A DNA stretch of 64,000 nucleotides from Kribbella pratensis (GCF_004365355.1 NZ_SODP01000002.1:1235838-1299837), one strand, 5' to 3'. Counted from the stretch's first letter, positions 25,309-34,469 are shown. The notes: generated by a model not told the origin, from the sequence alone. Program-made: numbers and translations.

Positions 25309-26127
25309 CCAGCTCCAGGGGAGGTTGGGGCGGCAGTCCTTGGGGGCAGGGAGGGGTCTTTCCGAGCCGGCCAAGGCGTACGTGCGGCCTGTCGGGTCGG
25401 CGCGGCAGGCGACCTGATCGGCCTTGCGGTCGGCCTCGGTCTTCGCGCTGGTGTAGACGAGGTTGCCGGTGGCGTCGTACCCGCGAACGACGTACGGACG
25501 AGGGGTGCTGTCGGTCGGCGCCTTGCTGACCGGCACAGACCTCACCGGGGCGTAGTAGAAGCCGTTGCGGAGCACGGCCTCGACGGGCTCGCCGCCGAGC
25601 GGTGTGACGGTGATACGCGTGACCGGCTTCACGTAGGCGCCGCTGCCTGGCCCGCCGGCCTGCACCTCGTTGAACAACCCCAACCTCGGCGCGGCCGCCG
25701 TACCCGAGACCATGACTCCGGCCTGGTCGAACCCGCAGTTAACCCACAGGCCGGCGCCGTACCCGACGACCCACGTACGGACGTACGCGTCGCTGGGCGG
25801 GTTCACGAACCGGAAGCCGTCGAGAACCGCGTGGCCCGTGGACGTCGCGAGGTTGTACCTGACCAGGCAGCGCTGACCGAGATGGGCCTTCTCCGCCGCG
25901 CTCAAGGGCTCGACCGCCGGCGCCACCTGCTCAACGCGCGGCTTGTCGTCCCTCAGAACGAGACCAAGAGCCGCGACCAGGACGACTGCCGCGGCCGCGG
26001 CCAGCGGAACGAGCAATCGGCGGCGTGACGGCGTACCGGATTCGCTCTCGAGGATCGCGATCAGTTCGTCGCGCTGACGGTCTCGGGTCGACGAGCGCAG
26101 ATCGCTGTCGGGCAGCAGAATGTTCAT
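25297..26127 (-). CDS. Membrane-anchored hypothetical protein downstream of ECF sigma (possible anti-sigma partner)
   Basis: 276 residues. A short cytoplasmic N-terminus (RDRQRDELIAILESESG) precedes one transmembrane helix at about 37-58 and a ~215-residue extracytoplasmic domain with four Cys (QRCLVRYN, VNCGFDQ, VACRADP, KDCRPN) that could form disulfides. There is no zinc-finger anti-sigma motif. It overlaps the upstream sigma gene by 4 bp. This layout (sigma gene, then single-span protein) is common for sensor partners of SigE-like ECF factors in actinomycetes, which supports a regulatory role. Confidence 0.72.
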   Translation of the reverse strand: MNILLPDSDLRSSTRDRQRDELIAILESESGTPSRRRLLVPLAAAAAVVLVAALGLVLRDDKPRVEQVAPAVEPLSAAEKAHLGQRCLVRYNLATSTGHAVLDGFRFVNPPSDAYVRTWVVGYGAGLWVNCGFDQAGVMVSGTAAAPRLGLFNEVQAGGPGSGAYVKPVTRITVTPLGGEPVEAVLRNGFYYAPVRSVPVSKAPTDSTPRPYVVRGYDATGNLVYTSAKTEADRKADQVACRADPTGRTYALAGSERPLPAPKDCRPNLPWSWLPN

Positions 26128-26702
26128 GCCTGGGTCTCCAGATCGAGTTCGCGCAGGTGCTTCCGAGCGCGGGACAGCCGCGACTTGACCGTGCCGATCG
26201 GTACGTCGAGCGCTACCGCCGCCGCGGCCAGATCGAGTCCGGCCCAGACGCAGAGCTCGACGATCTCGTGTTCGTGTCTGGGCAGGCGTTTCATCAATGC
26301 CAGGACCGCCCGGATCCGGCGGTCGTCGTCGAGGCGCTGCGCCACATCATCCGCAGGATCCTCGACCTCCCTGTGCAGGAGATGCGCGGCGGCCAGCGCG
26401 CGGCGATAGCGGAGCTTGCTCCGCCACTCGTTGCGGACGGTGTAGTCCGCCGTCCGAAGCAGCCAGGGCAGGGCAGAGTCACGATCGAGTACGACGTCAC
26501 CTCGCCGCCGCCACGCCTGCAGAAAGACCGCGGACGTCAGGTCCTCCGCATCACTCCAGGACCCGGTCCGGCGGTGCAGGAAGTTGTAGATCGCCCGAGC
26601 ATGCCGGTCGTACAGCTGCGCGAACGCCTCGGAGTCGCCTTCCGCGGCTCGACCCCAAAGATCCCGATCCGACACAGCAGGCACAGCCCGTACGCCGCCC
26701 AC
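26124..26702 (-). CDS. ECF RNA polymerase sigma factor
   Basis: 192 residues. Region 2 FAQLYDRHARAIYNFLHRRTGSWSDAEDLTSAVFLQAWRR and region 4 LPRHEHEIVELCVWAGLDLAAAAVALDVPIGTVKSRLSRARKHL are clear. The GTG at 26702 has GGGGAG at the right distance. Coupled by ATGA overlap to the membrane-anchored partner gene. Confidence 0.92.
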   Translation of the reverse strand: MGGVRAVPAVSDRDLWGRAAEGDSEAFAQLYDRHARAIYNFLHRRTGSWSDAEDLTSAVFLQAWRRRGDVVLDRDSALPWLLRTADYTVRNEWRSKLRYRRALAAAHLLHREVEDPADDVAQRLDDDRRIRAVLALMKRLPRHEHEIVELCVWAGLDLAAAAVALDVPIGTVKSRLSRARKHLRELDLETQA

Positions 26703-26898
26703 GCCGCACTCCCCTCACGATTGCCATTGCAGTCGTTAGGTGTCGGGCCGAGCAGGCGGGTTCCCGATCCAACAGCGATTTCTCCACGGGGTGGGCGGCC
26801 TTGAGCCGGGAGGCAGTGCAGACCAGCGGCCTCCTGCCGGGTGGTTCATCCCACCCATGGGATCACGGTGCAGAGGACCGGTCCTACTCTTGTTCGCC

Positions 26899-27231
26899 AT
26901 GAGGTGGCTGGGCAGATGGTTGGAAGTTTCCGCGCGGCGCGAACTGGGTGTGTTGTCCAGGCTCGTCCTCAGCAGGATGGTCGTCACGCCGGCAGTTCAG
27001 GCCGCGATCGACCAGCACGCTGCGGCGGTCCGCGACATTCTCACCCTGAGCCCTGGCCGGGTCGGACCGGTTGAGCTGGCCGGGTATGCCCAAGGCGTTG
27101 AGGACGGCGCCTTTCGTCGGGGTTGGCGGCCCGGCGCCGATCTCAGCACCGACTGGGTCGGCCTGCGACTCGCGGCGGCGTGTGGCCTCGCCACCGCGAG
27201 TGCAGGAGATGTGACGGCGACGATTCAGTAA
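26899..27231 (+). CDS. Small protein, DUF6401-like
   Basis: 110 residues. VVTPAVQAAIDQHAAAVRDILTL and ELAGYAQGVEDGAFRRGWR resemble the small DUF6401 proteins of actinomycetes. ATG 26899 is preferred; the frame is open further upstream but the upstream part is compositionally unlike a protein. It converges on the TM-helix-repeat gene with 7 bp overlap. Function unknown. Confidence 0.6.
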   Translation: MRWLGRWLEVSARRELGVLSRLVLSRMVVTPAVQAAIDQHAAAVRDILTLSPGRVGPVELAGYAQGVEDGAFRRGWRPGADLSTDWVGLRLAAACGLATASAGDVTATIQ

Positions 27232-28085
27232 GTTCCGTCGTCCCGGGCAGATCCAGGCGAGGAGCCGGGCGTCTCGGGCGTGTGACCGTGACGCAGGGGA
27301 TCAGCCGTGCCCTCCGCGCCGTACCCTCCGTACGGCGCAGTCGACTCGGGACCGCTCGCCGGTGTCGTCCACGCGTCCCGTTCAGCGTCTTCGCGCCCGC
27401 GCTGGTAGGCCTCTTCGCGCGACCGCGCCTGGGGCAGATCCCGCTCGGCGCGATCCAGCCAGCGCTCCCAGCGCTGCTGCATCGGCCGAACCAGCCCACC
27501 GCCCATGCCGACCACGATCACGCCACCGACGGTCGCGAGGACCGCGATCAGAACCGGAGTGGTGACCGCCGTGGCGATACCCATCTGGTTAAGGGCAGCG
27601 ATGATGCCCAACGCGATGACGAAGACCTGGACGATCCGTGCCACGAGTTGGCCCCAGCTCAGCCCACTGAGCGCACTGCCGACCAGGTCACGTAGTGCGT
27701 TCGCGATCGCTGCTGCGACGACGACGATCACGATCGCGACGACCGCCCTCGGCAGCCAGCGGACGACGGTCGCGAGCAGATCGCTGACCGGGTTTGGCCC
27801 GAACACGCCAAAAGCGAACTGCAGTGCGATCAGCAGCACCGCGTAGTACACCAATGCCGCGATCAGCCCGCTCGCGTCGTACTTCGACCGCTCAAGAGCG
27901 CGGCCGACCCCGCCGCGTTCGACAGCCCGGTCGAAGCCGACGCGGCTCAGTACGACGTCGACGAGTTTGCGCAGCGCTTTGGCGATCAGCCATCCGACCA
28001 GGAGGATGACCAGGAAGATCGCGAACTTGGGCAGGAACGTGATGATCGCGCCGACCGCGTCATTCCACGACTTGGTGAGATCCAT
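27225..28085 (-). CDS. Conserved TM-helix-repeat (mechanosensitive channel-like) membrane protein
   Basis: 286 residues. The N-terminal TM helix repeat FLPKFAIFLVILLVGWLIAKALRKLVDVVLSRVGFDRAVE is followed by three further paired helices (ALVYYAVLLIALQFAFG, AVVAIVIVVVAAAIANALRDLV, VLIAVLATVGGVIVVGMGGG). This is the repeat found in small MscS-related proteins. The ~90-residue tail is polar, Arg/Glu rich then Gly/Pro rich, and predicted to be disordered. Possibly a small-conductance mechanosensitive channel. A 237-bp gene-free gap separates it from the divergent gas-vesicle gene. Confidence 0.82.
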   Translation of the reverse strand: MDLTKSWNDAVGAIITFLPKFAIFLVILLVGWLIAKALRKLVDVVLSRVGFDRAVERGGVGRALERSKYDASGLIAALVYYAVLLIALQFAFGVFGPNPVSDLLATVVRWLPRAVVAIVIVVVAAAIANALRDLVGSALSGLSWGQLVARIVQVFVIALGIIAALNQMGIATAVTTPVLIAVLATVGGVIVVGMGGGLVRPMQQRWERWLDRAERDLPQARSREEAYQRGREDAERDAWTTPASGPESTAPYGGYGAEGTADPLRHGHTPETPGSSPGSARDDGTY

Positions 28086-28178
28086 GGGTTTGTCCTTTCG
28101 ACCAGCCCGGCGGATCTCCCCAGCCGATCTCGGGCACTCTCAATCTGTGCGCACTCCGGTACCCCCGCGAACCGGAAA

Positions 28179-28196
28179 GATTCGGAGCTCCGAATC
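28179..28196. promoter_or_regulatory. 18-bp palindrome in the gap between TM-repeat and gvp genes
   Basis: GATTCGGAGCTCCGAATC is perfectly self-complementary. It lies between two divergent genes (starts 28085 and 28323) and could be a regulator site for both; no dedicated regulator is next to it. Confidence 0.45.
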
Positions 28197-28322
28197 GCTT
28201 GCAGCCGGCCGGGTACCGGGTGCCAGACGCGACTCACAAGATCTGGGTGGATTGGGGACTGCCCGTTGATCGCGGAGGCGCGGCCGCCCAGCTCGAGTAC
28301 ACCTTGACTGGAAGGTAGACCG

Positions 28323-28673
28323 ATGACTGTCTCAGCCTCGGGTCCCCGTCGCTCCGGCGGCTATCTCGAGCGTCCGGGGACGAGAAGTCTCGCGGATGTG
28401 ATCGACAGCATCCTCGACAAGGGACTCGTCATCGATGCCTATGTCCGGGTGTCTCTGGTCGGGATCGAGCTGCTCACCATCGACGCGCGCATCGTGGTCG
28501 CCAGTGTCGACACCTATCTGCGCTTCGCCGAAGCTACGAACCGCCTCGACCTGGACGAACAGGACGGCACGGACCTTCCGGAAATCATGGCTGAAACAGC
28601 CGAGAGCGGCCTGGAGGCCGCGGCGCGCTGGAAGACCCGCAGGGTGATAGAGGGTCTCTTCGGACGAGACTAG
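28323..28673 (+). CDS. gvpJ: Gas vesicle protein, GvpA/GvpJ family
   Basis: 116 residues. [54 protein letters not shown] is the conserved GvpA/J core (two beta strands between helices). The N-terminal ~20-residue Ser/Arg extension and long C-terminal tail fit the J type, a minor shell component, rather than the main GvpA. GGAAGG precedes the ATG. No gvpF, gvpK, gvpL or gvpN neighbour is present, so a full gas-vesicle set is not encoded here. Confidence 0.85.
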   Translation: MTVSASGPRRSGGYLERPGTRSLADVIDSILDKGLVIDAYVRVSLVGIELLTIDARIVVASVDTYLRFAEATNRLDLDEQDGTDLPEIMAETAESGLEAAARWKTRRVIEGLFGRD

Positions 28674-28759
28674 ATGGCTCGGCGCTGGACGCGTGGAGGT
28701 AAAGACAGCAGGCGAGCACAGCGACGCCCGAGATCCGGTTCGGGGAGGTCGTCGCAGAG

Positions 28760-29038
28760 TCACCGAGGCGGATCATGCCGCGGCGGCAGCTCTCTTTGCC
28801 ACTGGTAGAGCGCCTGCAAGGCCTGCGCCCGCAGTTGCTCGCCCAGCGCAGTGGCCAACGCGACCAGAACGGGCCGGTGAACCCGCCAGTACGCCTCGGC
28901 CGACGCGCGCAGTTCGGCCGTATCGATCTCCCCTTCGCCCGCCCGGATCAATTGCCGATGCAGGTCGCCCAGGTCGGCGGTCGCCCGCTCGACCCGTTGC
29001 GCGGATTCGTCTACCGGCTCGCGGGCCACGCCGTTCAC
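28760..29038 (-). CDS. Small hypothetical protein (92 aa)
   Basis: 92 residues, mostly helical (ESAQRVERATADLGDLHRQLIRAGEGEID and SAEAYWRVHRPVLVALATALGEQLRAQALQALYQW). The GTG start overlaps the upstream stop by 4 bp (GTGA), which supports it as a real gene. No family recognised; it may be a small structural partner of its upstream neighbour. Confidence 0.5.
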   Translation of the reverse strand: MNGVAREPVDESAQRVERATADLGDLHRQLIRAGEGEIDTAELRASAEAYWRVHRPVLVALATALGEQLRAQALQALYQWQRELPPRHDPPR

Positions 29039-29340
29039 GCGGGGGGAACGATAGGTCGCGCCGCACCGCCGCCGGCACCGAGGCCTTGGAGCAGCCGGAT
29101 CAGGGCATCGAGCAGATTCTGTAGCAGGTTGCCCAGTACGCCGCTGAGATCGACGTTGTCCAGCAAACCGGCGATGGCACAGAGCAGGTTGCCCAGCAGG
29201 TTGCCGGCGCCAGGGATGGCTTCGACGTTGAGAACCACCTCGTTCAGGTGGACATGCAACCCCAGAAGATTAAGGTCGAGAGGTCCCAGGTCCAGGTGCA
29301 GGATCGGACACGGTGTGGGTGTGGGCGGGGGTTGGGTCAT
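29035..29340 (-). CDS. Small leucine-rich protein (101 aa) of a common actinomycete type
   Basis: 101 residues. The pattern PTPCPILHLDLGPLDLNLLGLHVHLNEVVLNVEAIPGAGNLLGNLLCAIAGLLDN is a familiar actinomycete hypothetical family with amphipathic Leu-rich repeats (GNLL, NLLQNLL). No signal peptide is obvious. It is coupled to the 92-aa gene downstream. Function unknown. The next 300 bp (29341-29644) contain no gene that I can support. Confidence 0.65.
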   Translation of the reverse strand: MTQPPPTPTPCPILHLDLGPLDLNLLGLHVHLNEVVLNVEAIPGAGNLLGNLLCAIAGLLDNVDLSGVLGNLLQNLLDALIRLLQGLGAGGGAARPIVPPA

Positions 29341-29644
29341 CAGGCACCTCGGTAGCTTCAGCCGGGTTTCAGCCCTGGGGCGGAGGGGCCCTCCTGCCCA
29401 GTCTCGGACCGCCTTCTCAACACGCGCAAGCACGCCCCGACTCATACCCGCCCGAGGCCGATGACACCTCTCAGAGTGGCGACGTTCGAATCGTAGGCTG
29501 CAACGCCTGCAAGACAACGCCTTGGCGATCCGTTGGTCTGACCCGGATACGAACGCTGTGTAGAGGCGCAGGATTTTTGTACCTCCTCCGCCGTGGCCGA
29601 ATCCGCTGGCGATGGTGCGAATCTCAGAGTCTGCCGCGATCAGT

Positions 29645-31063
29645 TCAATTGCTGGGACACCGGTTGGGTTCAGTTCGCGTCCCGAGCGTGTCATGCAATC
29701 CCCGCTGTGGTGCTGTCCGAACCCGCCAATACTGAACCGGCCGCCGGCCATGGCCGCCGCGACCGCCGCACAGCACGCCGGCAGCGATGAGTACGGCGGT
29801 CGCGGCGACTGTAATCCAGCCGGCGCGGTAGTTCAGCGGATCGCCGGTCGCGCCGGCGATGCTGATGCCGACGGCAACCATGATCGCGGTACCAAGTTGA
29901 GCGGCGGTGTTGAGGAGTCCGGCCGCGGGCGCCTGCTCGTCCGGTGCTACCGCCGTACCGAGTGCGTACGCCGCGACCGCGCCGATTCCATTGCCCAGAC
30001 CGCTCGCGGCCAGCGCGACGAGCACGATCCCCAGACCGGGATGCACGGCGGCAAGAACCGCGCTGCCGCCGATCATCGTCAGGGCGATCAGCAACGCCGT
30101 CCCTGGCGTGATGAGCCGCAACAGGCGGCCCGCGACGGCCGCGCCGATCACGACGGCGAAGCTGAACGGCAGGATCAGCAGGCCCGCGTGCGCCGCGTCC
30201 AGGCCGCGACTGTCCTGGAAGTACAGCGTGGTGAGTACGACGAGGCTGCTCGTCGTCGCCGTGATCCCGAAGGATCCGACCACTCCTGCCGCCACCCCGG
30301 ACCGTTGCCGGAGGCCCCTGGGAATCAGCGGTTCCGCCGTACGCCGCTCGCGGATCACCAGCGGCGGCACAGCGACCGCCGCCACGACCAGCAGCAGGAC
30401 GGCGAGGCGCCACGACCCGGTGGCTGCGTTGGCGGCTCCAACGAGCGCGCCGACGGCCAGGATCTGAAGCGAGATCGACGGCAGGTTGAGCGGTCGCGAC
30501 ACGGCAGGCTTGTCCGGTACGACGACGTAAACGATGGCGACCGCGAGTACGGCGACAGCCACCAGCCCCGACCAGAAGATGACCCGCCAGCCAAGCGCGG
30601 ACGTGACCAGACCGCCGACAAGCAGGCCGGAGGCGCCGGCTAGTCCCCCGGTCGCGTTCCAGGCGCTGAGGACGCGGCCGCGCTCCCGTTGGCTCGCGGG
30701 GCGGACGAGAAGCACGAGCGCATTCGGGACCGATCCCGCGGCACCCACTCCTTGCAACAGCCGACCGGCAACCAGCAAGACCGGCGACTCGGCGACCGCG
30801 CAGAGCAGCGAGCCGGCCGCGAAGACCGCGAGCCCGGCAAGCAGCACGCGACGCGAAGCGTAGAGGTCGCCCAAGCGGGCCGTCAGGAGCAGCAGCCCGC
30901 CGAACCCCACGGCGTACGCCGGCACCAGGAGCCCGGCGTACGCCGCGGGCGCGTCGACGTCGGCCAGCATCCGCGGCAACGCCGCGACGACGACGGTCAC
31001 ACCCATCACGTCGACGAACTGCACGGCGCAGATGATCGCGGTCCGGAAGCGTTCGGAGGTCAT
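29645..31063 (-). CDS. MFS transporter, DHA2-like (drug/H+ antiporter)
   Basis: 472 residues with about 14 helices. The first helix FVDVMGVTVVVAALPRML and the cytoplasmic loop ARLGDLYASRRVLLAG, plus GRLLQGVGAAGSVPNALVLL (motif C), place it in the DHA2 family. The last ~35 residues (after LCGGRGGHGRR) are polar. The start of a CGNR gene is divergent 66 bp away with a shared dyad. Likely an efflux pump; the drug is unknown. Confidence 0.87.
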   Translation of the reverse strand: MTSERFRTAIICAVQFVDVMGVTVVVAALPRMLADVDAPAAYAGLLVPAYAVGFGGLLLLTARLGDLYASRRVLLAGLAVFAAGSLLCAVAESPVLLVAGRLLQGVGAAGSVPNALVLLVRPASQRERGRVLSAWNATGGLAGASGLLVGGLVTSALGWRVIFWSGLVAVAVLAVAIVYVVVPDKPAVSRPLNLPSISLQILAVGALVGAANAATGSWRLAVLLLVVAAVAVPPLVIRERRTAEPLIPRGLRQRSGVAAGVVGSFGITATTSSLVVLTTLYFQDSRGLDAAHAGLLILPFSFAVVIGAAVAGRLLRLITPGTALLIALTMIGGSAVLAAVHPGLGIVLVALAASGLGNGIGAVAAYALGTAVAPDEQAPAAGLLNTAAQLGTAIMVAVGISIAGATGDPLNYRAGWITVAATAVLIAAGVLCGGRGGHGRRPVQYWRVRTAPQRGLHDTLGTRTEPNRCPSN

Positions 31064-31084
31064 ACCTCGACCGTAGATAATGGT

Positions 31085-31098
31085 TTTACTCTCGTAAA
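31085..31098. promoter_or_regulatory. Dyad TTTAC-N4-GTAAA between MFS and CGNR genes
   Basis: TTTACTCTCGTAAA is flanked by TAATGG and GCGTTA, giving a longer imperfect repeat over 31078-31104. It lies between the divergent starts (31063 and 31129). The CGNR protein may be the factor that binds here (inference). Confidence 0.5.
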
Positions 31099-31128
31099 GC
31101 GTTAGCGTGTCGCGATAGGCTCAGAGGC

Positions 31129-31680
31129 GTGAGCGAGACACCGACCTGGGAGTGGCTCGAGGGCTATCCAGCGCTGGACCTGGCCAACACCGTCATCCGG
31201 CGCGGCTGGACCGAGCTGGAGCTGATCCACACCCCCGCCGACCTCGACTCATGGCTCAACGCCGCCGCCCTGCCCGCCCCACGGCCCCCGACGGTCGACG
31301 AGGCAGACGTGGCCGCCTTCTTGAACCTCAGGGACCCATCCCTCCGCCTGTTGCGCGCCGCGGTCGGCAGAGAATCCTGGGAAACCCACGATGTCGAGCA
31401 ACTGACCGAAACCATCGCCTCGGCGCCCGAAATCGAGGCCCTCGGCACCGAACCAGGCACCACAGAACTCCGCCCCATCGGCTCCCCCAGCCCCTTCACC
31501 CTCCTACTGTCCCGCCTGGCCCGCGAGGTCCGCGACGTACTGACATCGCAGGACCGGCTGGCTTTCTGCGACGCCCCCGGCTGCGGCCAACTCTTCTTCC
31601 GCCACCGCCCCAACCAATCCTGGTGCGGCCCCGCCTGCGGCAACCGAGCCCGAGTCTCCCGCCACCACAAAACCCCGTAG
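31129..31680 (+). CDS. ABATE/CGNR zinc-finger protein
   Basis: 183 residues. The N-terminal ligand-binding ABATE-like domain (PTWEWLEGYPALDLANTVIRRGW) is followed by the CGNR zinc finger: FCDAPGCGQLFFRHRPNQSWCGPACGNRARVSRHH, four Cys with the CGNR motif. These proteins are stress-responsive DNA-binding regulators in actinomycetes. It is divergent from the MFS pump and probably controls it. Confidence 0.9.
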   Translation: MSETPTWEWLEGYPALDLANTVIRRGWTELELIHTPADLDSWLNAAALPAPRPPTVDEADVAAFLNLRDPSLRLLRAAVGRESWETHDVEQLTETIASAPEIEALGTEPGTTELRPIGSPSPFTLLLSRLAREVRDVLTSQDRLAFCDAPGCGQLFFRHRPNQSWCGPACGNRARVSRHHKTP

Positions 31681-31812
31681 CAGGCCTGCCAACCCAGGCC
31701 GGAAGCCGACGACGCTCGGATCGGCAGGCGCTCGACTCACGATTCCGCACAGAGGTACCCGCAGCCGCGGTCGTACGTCTCCGTCAAGGACGATCCGGAC
31801 TCATGCAGGGTT

Positions 31813-31827
31813 TGGTAGGCCCCGTGG
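31813..31827. repeat. Target-site repeat copy 1 (tRNA 3' terminus 15-mer)
   Basis: TGGTAGGCCCCGTGG is the reverse complement of a tRNA acceptor 3' end plus CCA. It flanks the left end of IS copy 1 and is repeated at 33175 and 34518, so each IS sits between two copies. The chromosome resumes to its left. Confidence 0.75.
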
Positions 31828-31917
31828 TGTTGTGGTTCAGGACATACCGGACGGGTGTCTCACGACATGCCGGACTGATGTCGCGGGTCATGCCGGACGG
31901 GTTGCTGATGCTCGGGC

Positions 31918-33126
31918 ATGTCGAAGGCCCGGTTGGTGATCACGGCTGTGGTGGTGGAGAAGCGGTCGGTGGGCGAGGTAGTTGCGGAGTACGGCGTGGC
32001 CCGGTCGTGGGTGTACGAACTTTTGGCGCGGTGGCGCCTGGAGGGTGAGGCGGCGTTCGAGCCCAGGTCGCGGCGTCCGAAGACCTCGCCGCGAGCCACA
32101 CCGGCCGAGACGGTCGAGTTGGTGCTGGCGCTGCGCAAACAGTTGTCCGAGCAGGGCCTGGACGCGGGCGCGGACACGATCGGCTGGCACCTGGAACACC
32201 ACCACGCCACCGTGGTGTCGCGGGCCACGATCCACCGGATCCTCACCCGCGCTGGCGCCGTCGTCTCGGACCCTGGCAAACGGCCCAGGTCGTCGTACCT
32301 GCGGTTCGCCGCCGACCAACCCAACGAGTGCTGGCAGTCCGACTTCACCCACTACCGCCTCACCCGTCCCGACGGCTCACCCGGCGCGGACGTGGAGATC
32401 ATCTCCTGGCTCGACGACCACTCCCGCTACGCCCTCCATGTCACCGCCCACCGAAGGATCACCGGGCCGTCGTGGTCGCGTCGTTCCGGGAAACCGTTGC
32501 GGAGTACGGGATCCCGGCCTCCACGCTCACTGACAACGGGATGGTCTATACGACCCGGTTGTCGGGTGGGAAGGGCGGCCGCAACGGCCTGGAGACCGAA
32601 CTGCGGCGCCTGAACATCGTCCAGAAGAACTCCCGCCCGAACCACCCCACCACCTGCGGGAAGGTGGAGCGGTTCCAGCAGACCCTGAAGAAGTGGCTAC
32701 GCACCCAACCGATCCAGCCGACCACGCTCACCGAGCTCCAGGCCCTGCTCGAGGTCTTCGTCGCCCAGTACAACCACCGCCGGCCGCACCGGTCGCTGCC
32801 ACACCGATCCACCCCAGCTGCTGCCTACAGCCCGGCCGAAAGCGACCCCGAGCACCGACCGAACCGGCGAGGTCCACCACCGGGTCCGCACCGACAAGGT
32901 CGACGACACCGGCGTGGTCACCCTCCGCGTCAACGGCCGACTGCACCACCTCGGCATCGGACGAACCCACGACCGAACCCACGTCTTGATCCTGGTCCAG
33001 GACCTGCACATCCGCGTCGTCGACGCCGCCACCGGCGAACTCCTCCGCGAACTCACCCTCGACCCCACCAAGGACTACCAACCCACCGGCAGACCACCCG
33101 GACCCGTCCCCAAAAGAAACAGGTGA
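31918..33126 (+). pseudogene. IS481-family transposase with two frameshifts (copy 1)
   Basis: Compared with the intact copy at 33261-34469. The N-terminal HTH (MSKARLVITAVVVEKRSVGEVVAEYGVARS) and first catalytic Asp (CWQSDFTHY) are in frame one. A 1-bp loss near 32470 moves the rest (LTDNGMVYTTRLSGG, NHPTTCGKVERFQQTL with the catalytic Asp and Glu) to a second frame. A second indel near 32830-32880 shifts the C-terminal part (VTLRVNGRLHHLGIG) to a third. Not functional unless programmed frameshifting occurs twice, which is unlikely. Confidence 0.85.
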
Positions 33127-33149
33127 ACCCACGAACCGTGGGTTCACCT
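33121..33149. terminator. 13-bp perfect hairpin at the end of transposase copy 1
   Basis: AGGTGAACCCACG pairs with CGTGGGTTCACCT around an AAC loop; the TGA stop of the transposase lies in the left arm. Copy 2 has the same structure with a compensated base pair, so the structure, not only the sequence, is conserved. Confidence 0.6.
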
Positions 33150-33174
33150 GTCCGGTATGTCTTGAGACATCACA

Positions 33175-33189
33175 TGGTAGGCCCCGTGG
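33175..33189. repeat. Target-site repeat copy 2 (between the two IS copies)
   Basis: TGGTAGGCCCCGTGG, the sole sequence between the two tandem IS copies. It serves as right flank of copy 1 and left flank of copy 2. Confidence 0.75.
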
Positions 33190-33260
33190 TGTTGTGGTTC
33201 AGGACATAGGAAACGGGTGTCTCAAGACATAGGAAACACCGTGGGGTTTGAGACTCGGGC

Positions 33261-34469
33261 ATGTCGACGGCCCGGTTGGTCATCACGGCGGTGTTGGTGG
33301 AGGGGTGTTCTCAGGCCGAGGTTGCGCGCCGGTACGGGGTGTCGCCGGGCTGGGTGAGCAGGCTGATGGCCAGGTACCGGGCCGAGGGCGAGGCGGCGTT
33401 CGAGCCACGCAGCCGGCGGCCAAAGACCTCGCCGCGGTCAACCCCGCCGGCGACGGTGGGGCTGGTGCTGGCGCTGCGCAAACAGCTGGCCGAGGCCGGG
33501 CTGGATGCGGGTGCGGACACCATCGAGTGGCACCTGCAGCACCACCACGACGTGCGGTTGTCGCGGGCCACGATCCACCGGATCCTGACTCGGGCCGGCG
33601 CTGTCGTCCCGGAGCCGGCCAAGCGGCCCAGGTCGTCGTACCTGCGGTTCGCCGCGGAGTTGCCGAACGAGTGCTGGCAGTCCGACTTCACGCACTACCG
33701 CCTCGCCAATGGCCACGACGTGGAGGTCATCACCTGGCTGGACGACCACTCCCGCTACGCCCTGTCGGTCACCGCCCACCCGCGGATCACCGGCCCGATT
33801 GTGACCACTACGTTCCGCGAAACCGTTGCAGAACACGGCATCCCGGCCTCGACGCTCACTGACAACGGCATGGTTTACACGACCCGGCTCTCGGGCGGGA
33901 AGGGCGGCCGCAACGGCCTCGAGACCGAGCTACGGCGCCTCAACGTGGTCCAGAAGAACTCCCGACCGAACCACCCCACCACCTGCGGGAAAGTGGAGCG
34001 GTTCCAGCAAACGATGAAGAAGTGGCTGCGCGCCCAACCGATCCAGCCGGCCACGATCGCCGAGCTCCAGACCCTGCTCGAGGTCTTCGTCGACGAGTAC
34101 AACCACCGCCGCCCGCACCGGTCCCTGCCCCACCGCGCCACCCCAGCGACCGCCTACCACGCCCGCCCGAAAGCCGCCCCCAACACCGACCGCACCGATG
34201 AGGTTCACCACCGGGTCCGCACCGACCGCGTCGACGACACCGGCGTGGTCACCCTCAGAGTGAACGGCCGGCTCCATCACATCGGCATCGGGCGAACCCA
34301 CGCCCGAACCCACGTCCTACTCCTCATCCACGACCTCGAAATCCGCGTCGTCGACGCCGCCACCGGAGAACTCCTCCGCGAACGCACCCTCGACCCCACC
34401 AAGGACTACCAACCCACCGGAAAACCACCCGGCCCCGCCCGCAAACACCCCAAACAGACCAACAGCTGA
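33261..34469 (+). CDS. IS481-family transposase (copy 2, intact)
   Basis: 402 residues. An N-terminal HTH domain (LVITAVLVEGCSQAEVARRYGVSPGWVSRLMARYRAEGEAAF) precedes an RNase-H-like DDE core: D in CWQSDFTHYR, D in LTDNGMVY, E in TTCGKVERFQQTM. The C-terminal beta-domain (GRLHHIGIGRTHARTHV) is the part found in longer IS481 transposases. It moves the IS by cut-and-paste or copy-out. The flanking repeats suggest it targets a tRNA 3' end. Confidence 0.92.
   Translation: MSTARLVITAVLVEGCSQAEVARRYGVSPGWVSRLMARYRAEGEAAFEPRSRRPKTSPRSTPPATVGLVLALRKQLAEAGLDAGADTIEWHLQHHHDVRLSRATIHRILTRAGAVVPEPAKRPRSSYLRFAAELPNECWQSDFTHYRLANGHDVEVITWLDDHSRYALSVTAHPRITGPIVTTTFRETVAEHGIPASTLTDNGMVYTTRLSGGKGGRNGLETELRRLNVVQKNSRPNHPTTCGKVERFQQTMKKWLRAQPIQPATIAELQTLLEVFVDEYNHRRPHRSLPHRATPATAYHARPKAAPNTDRTDEVHHRVRTDRVDDTGVVTLRVNGRLHHIGIGRTHARTHVLLLIHDLEIRVVDAATGELLRERTLDPTKDYQPTGKPPGPARKHPKQTNS

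Larger units (their letters stand above)
31828..33174 (+). mobile_element. IS481-type insertion sequence, copy 1 (inactivated)
   Basis: 1347 bp. The left end TGTTGTGGTTCAGGACATA and the reverse complement of the right end TGTGATGTCTCAAGACATA are imperfect terminal inverted repeats. The 15-mer TGGTAGGCCCCGTGG flanks both sides as a direct repeat. The transposase gene inside has two frameshifts. Confidence 0.75.

Noticed and set aside
28775-29464. A 229-codon + strand frame over 28.8-29.5 kb
   Set aside because: The minus-strand pair with GTGA overlap (92 aa and 101 aa) has better protein character; the + frame is Arg/Pro-rich.
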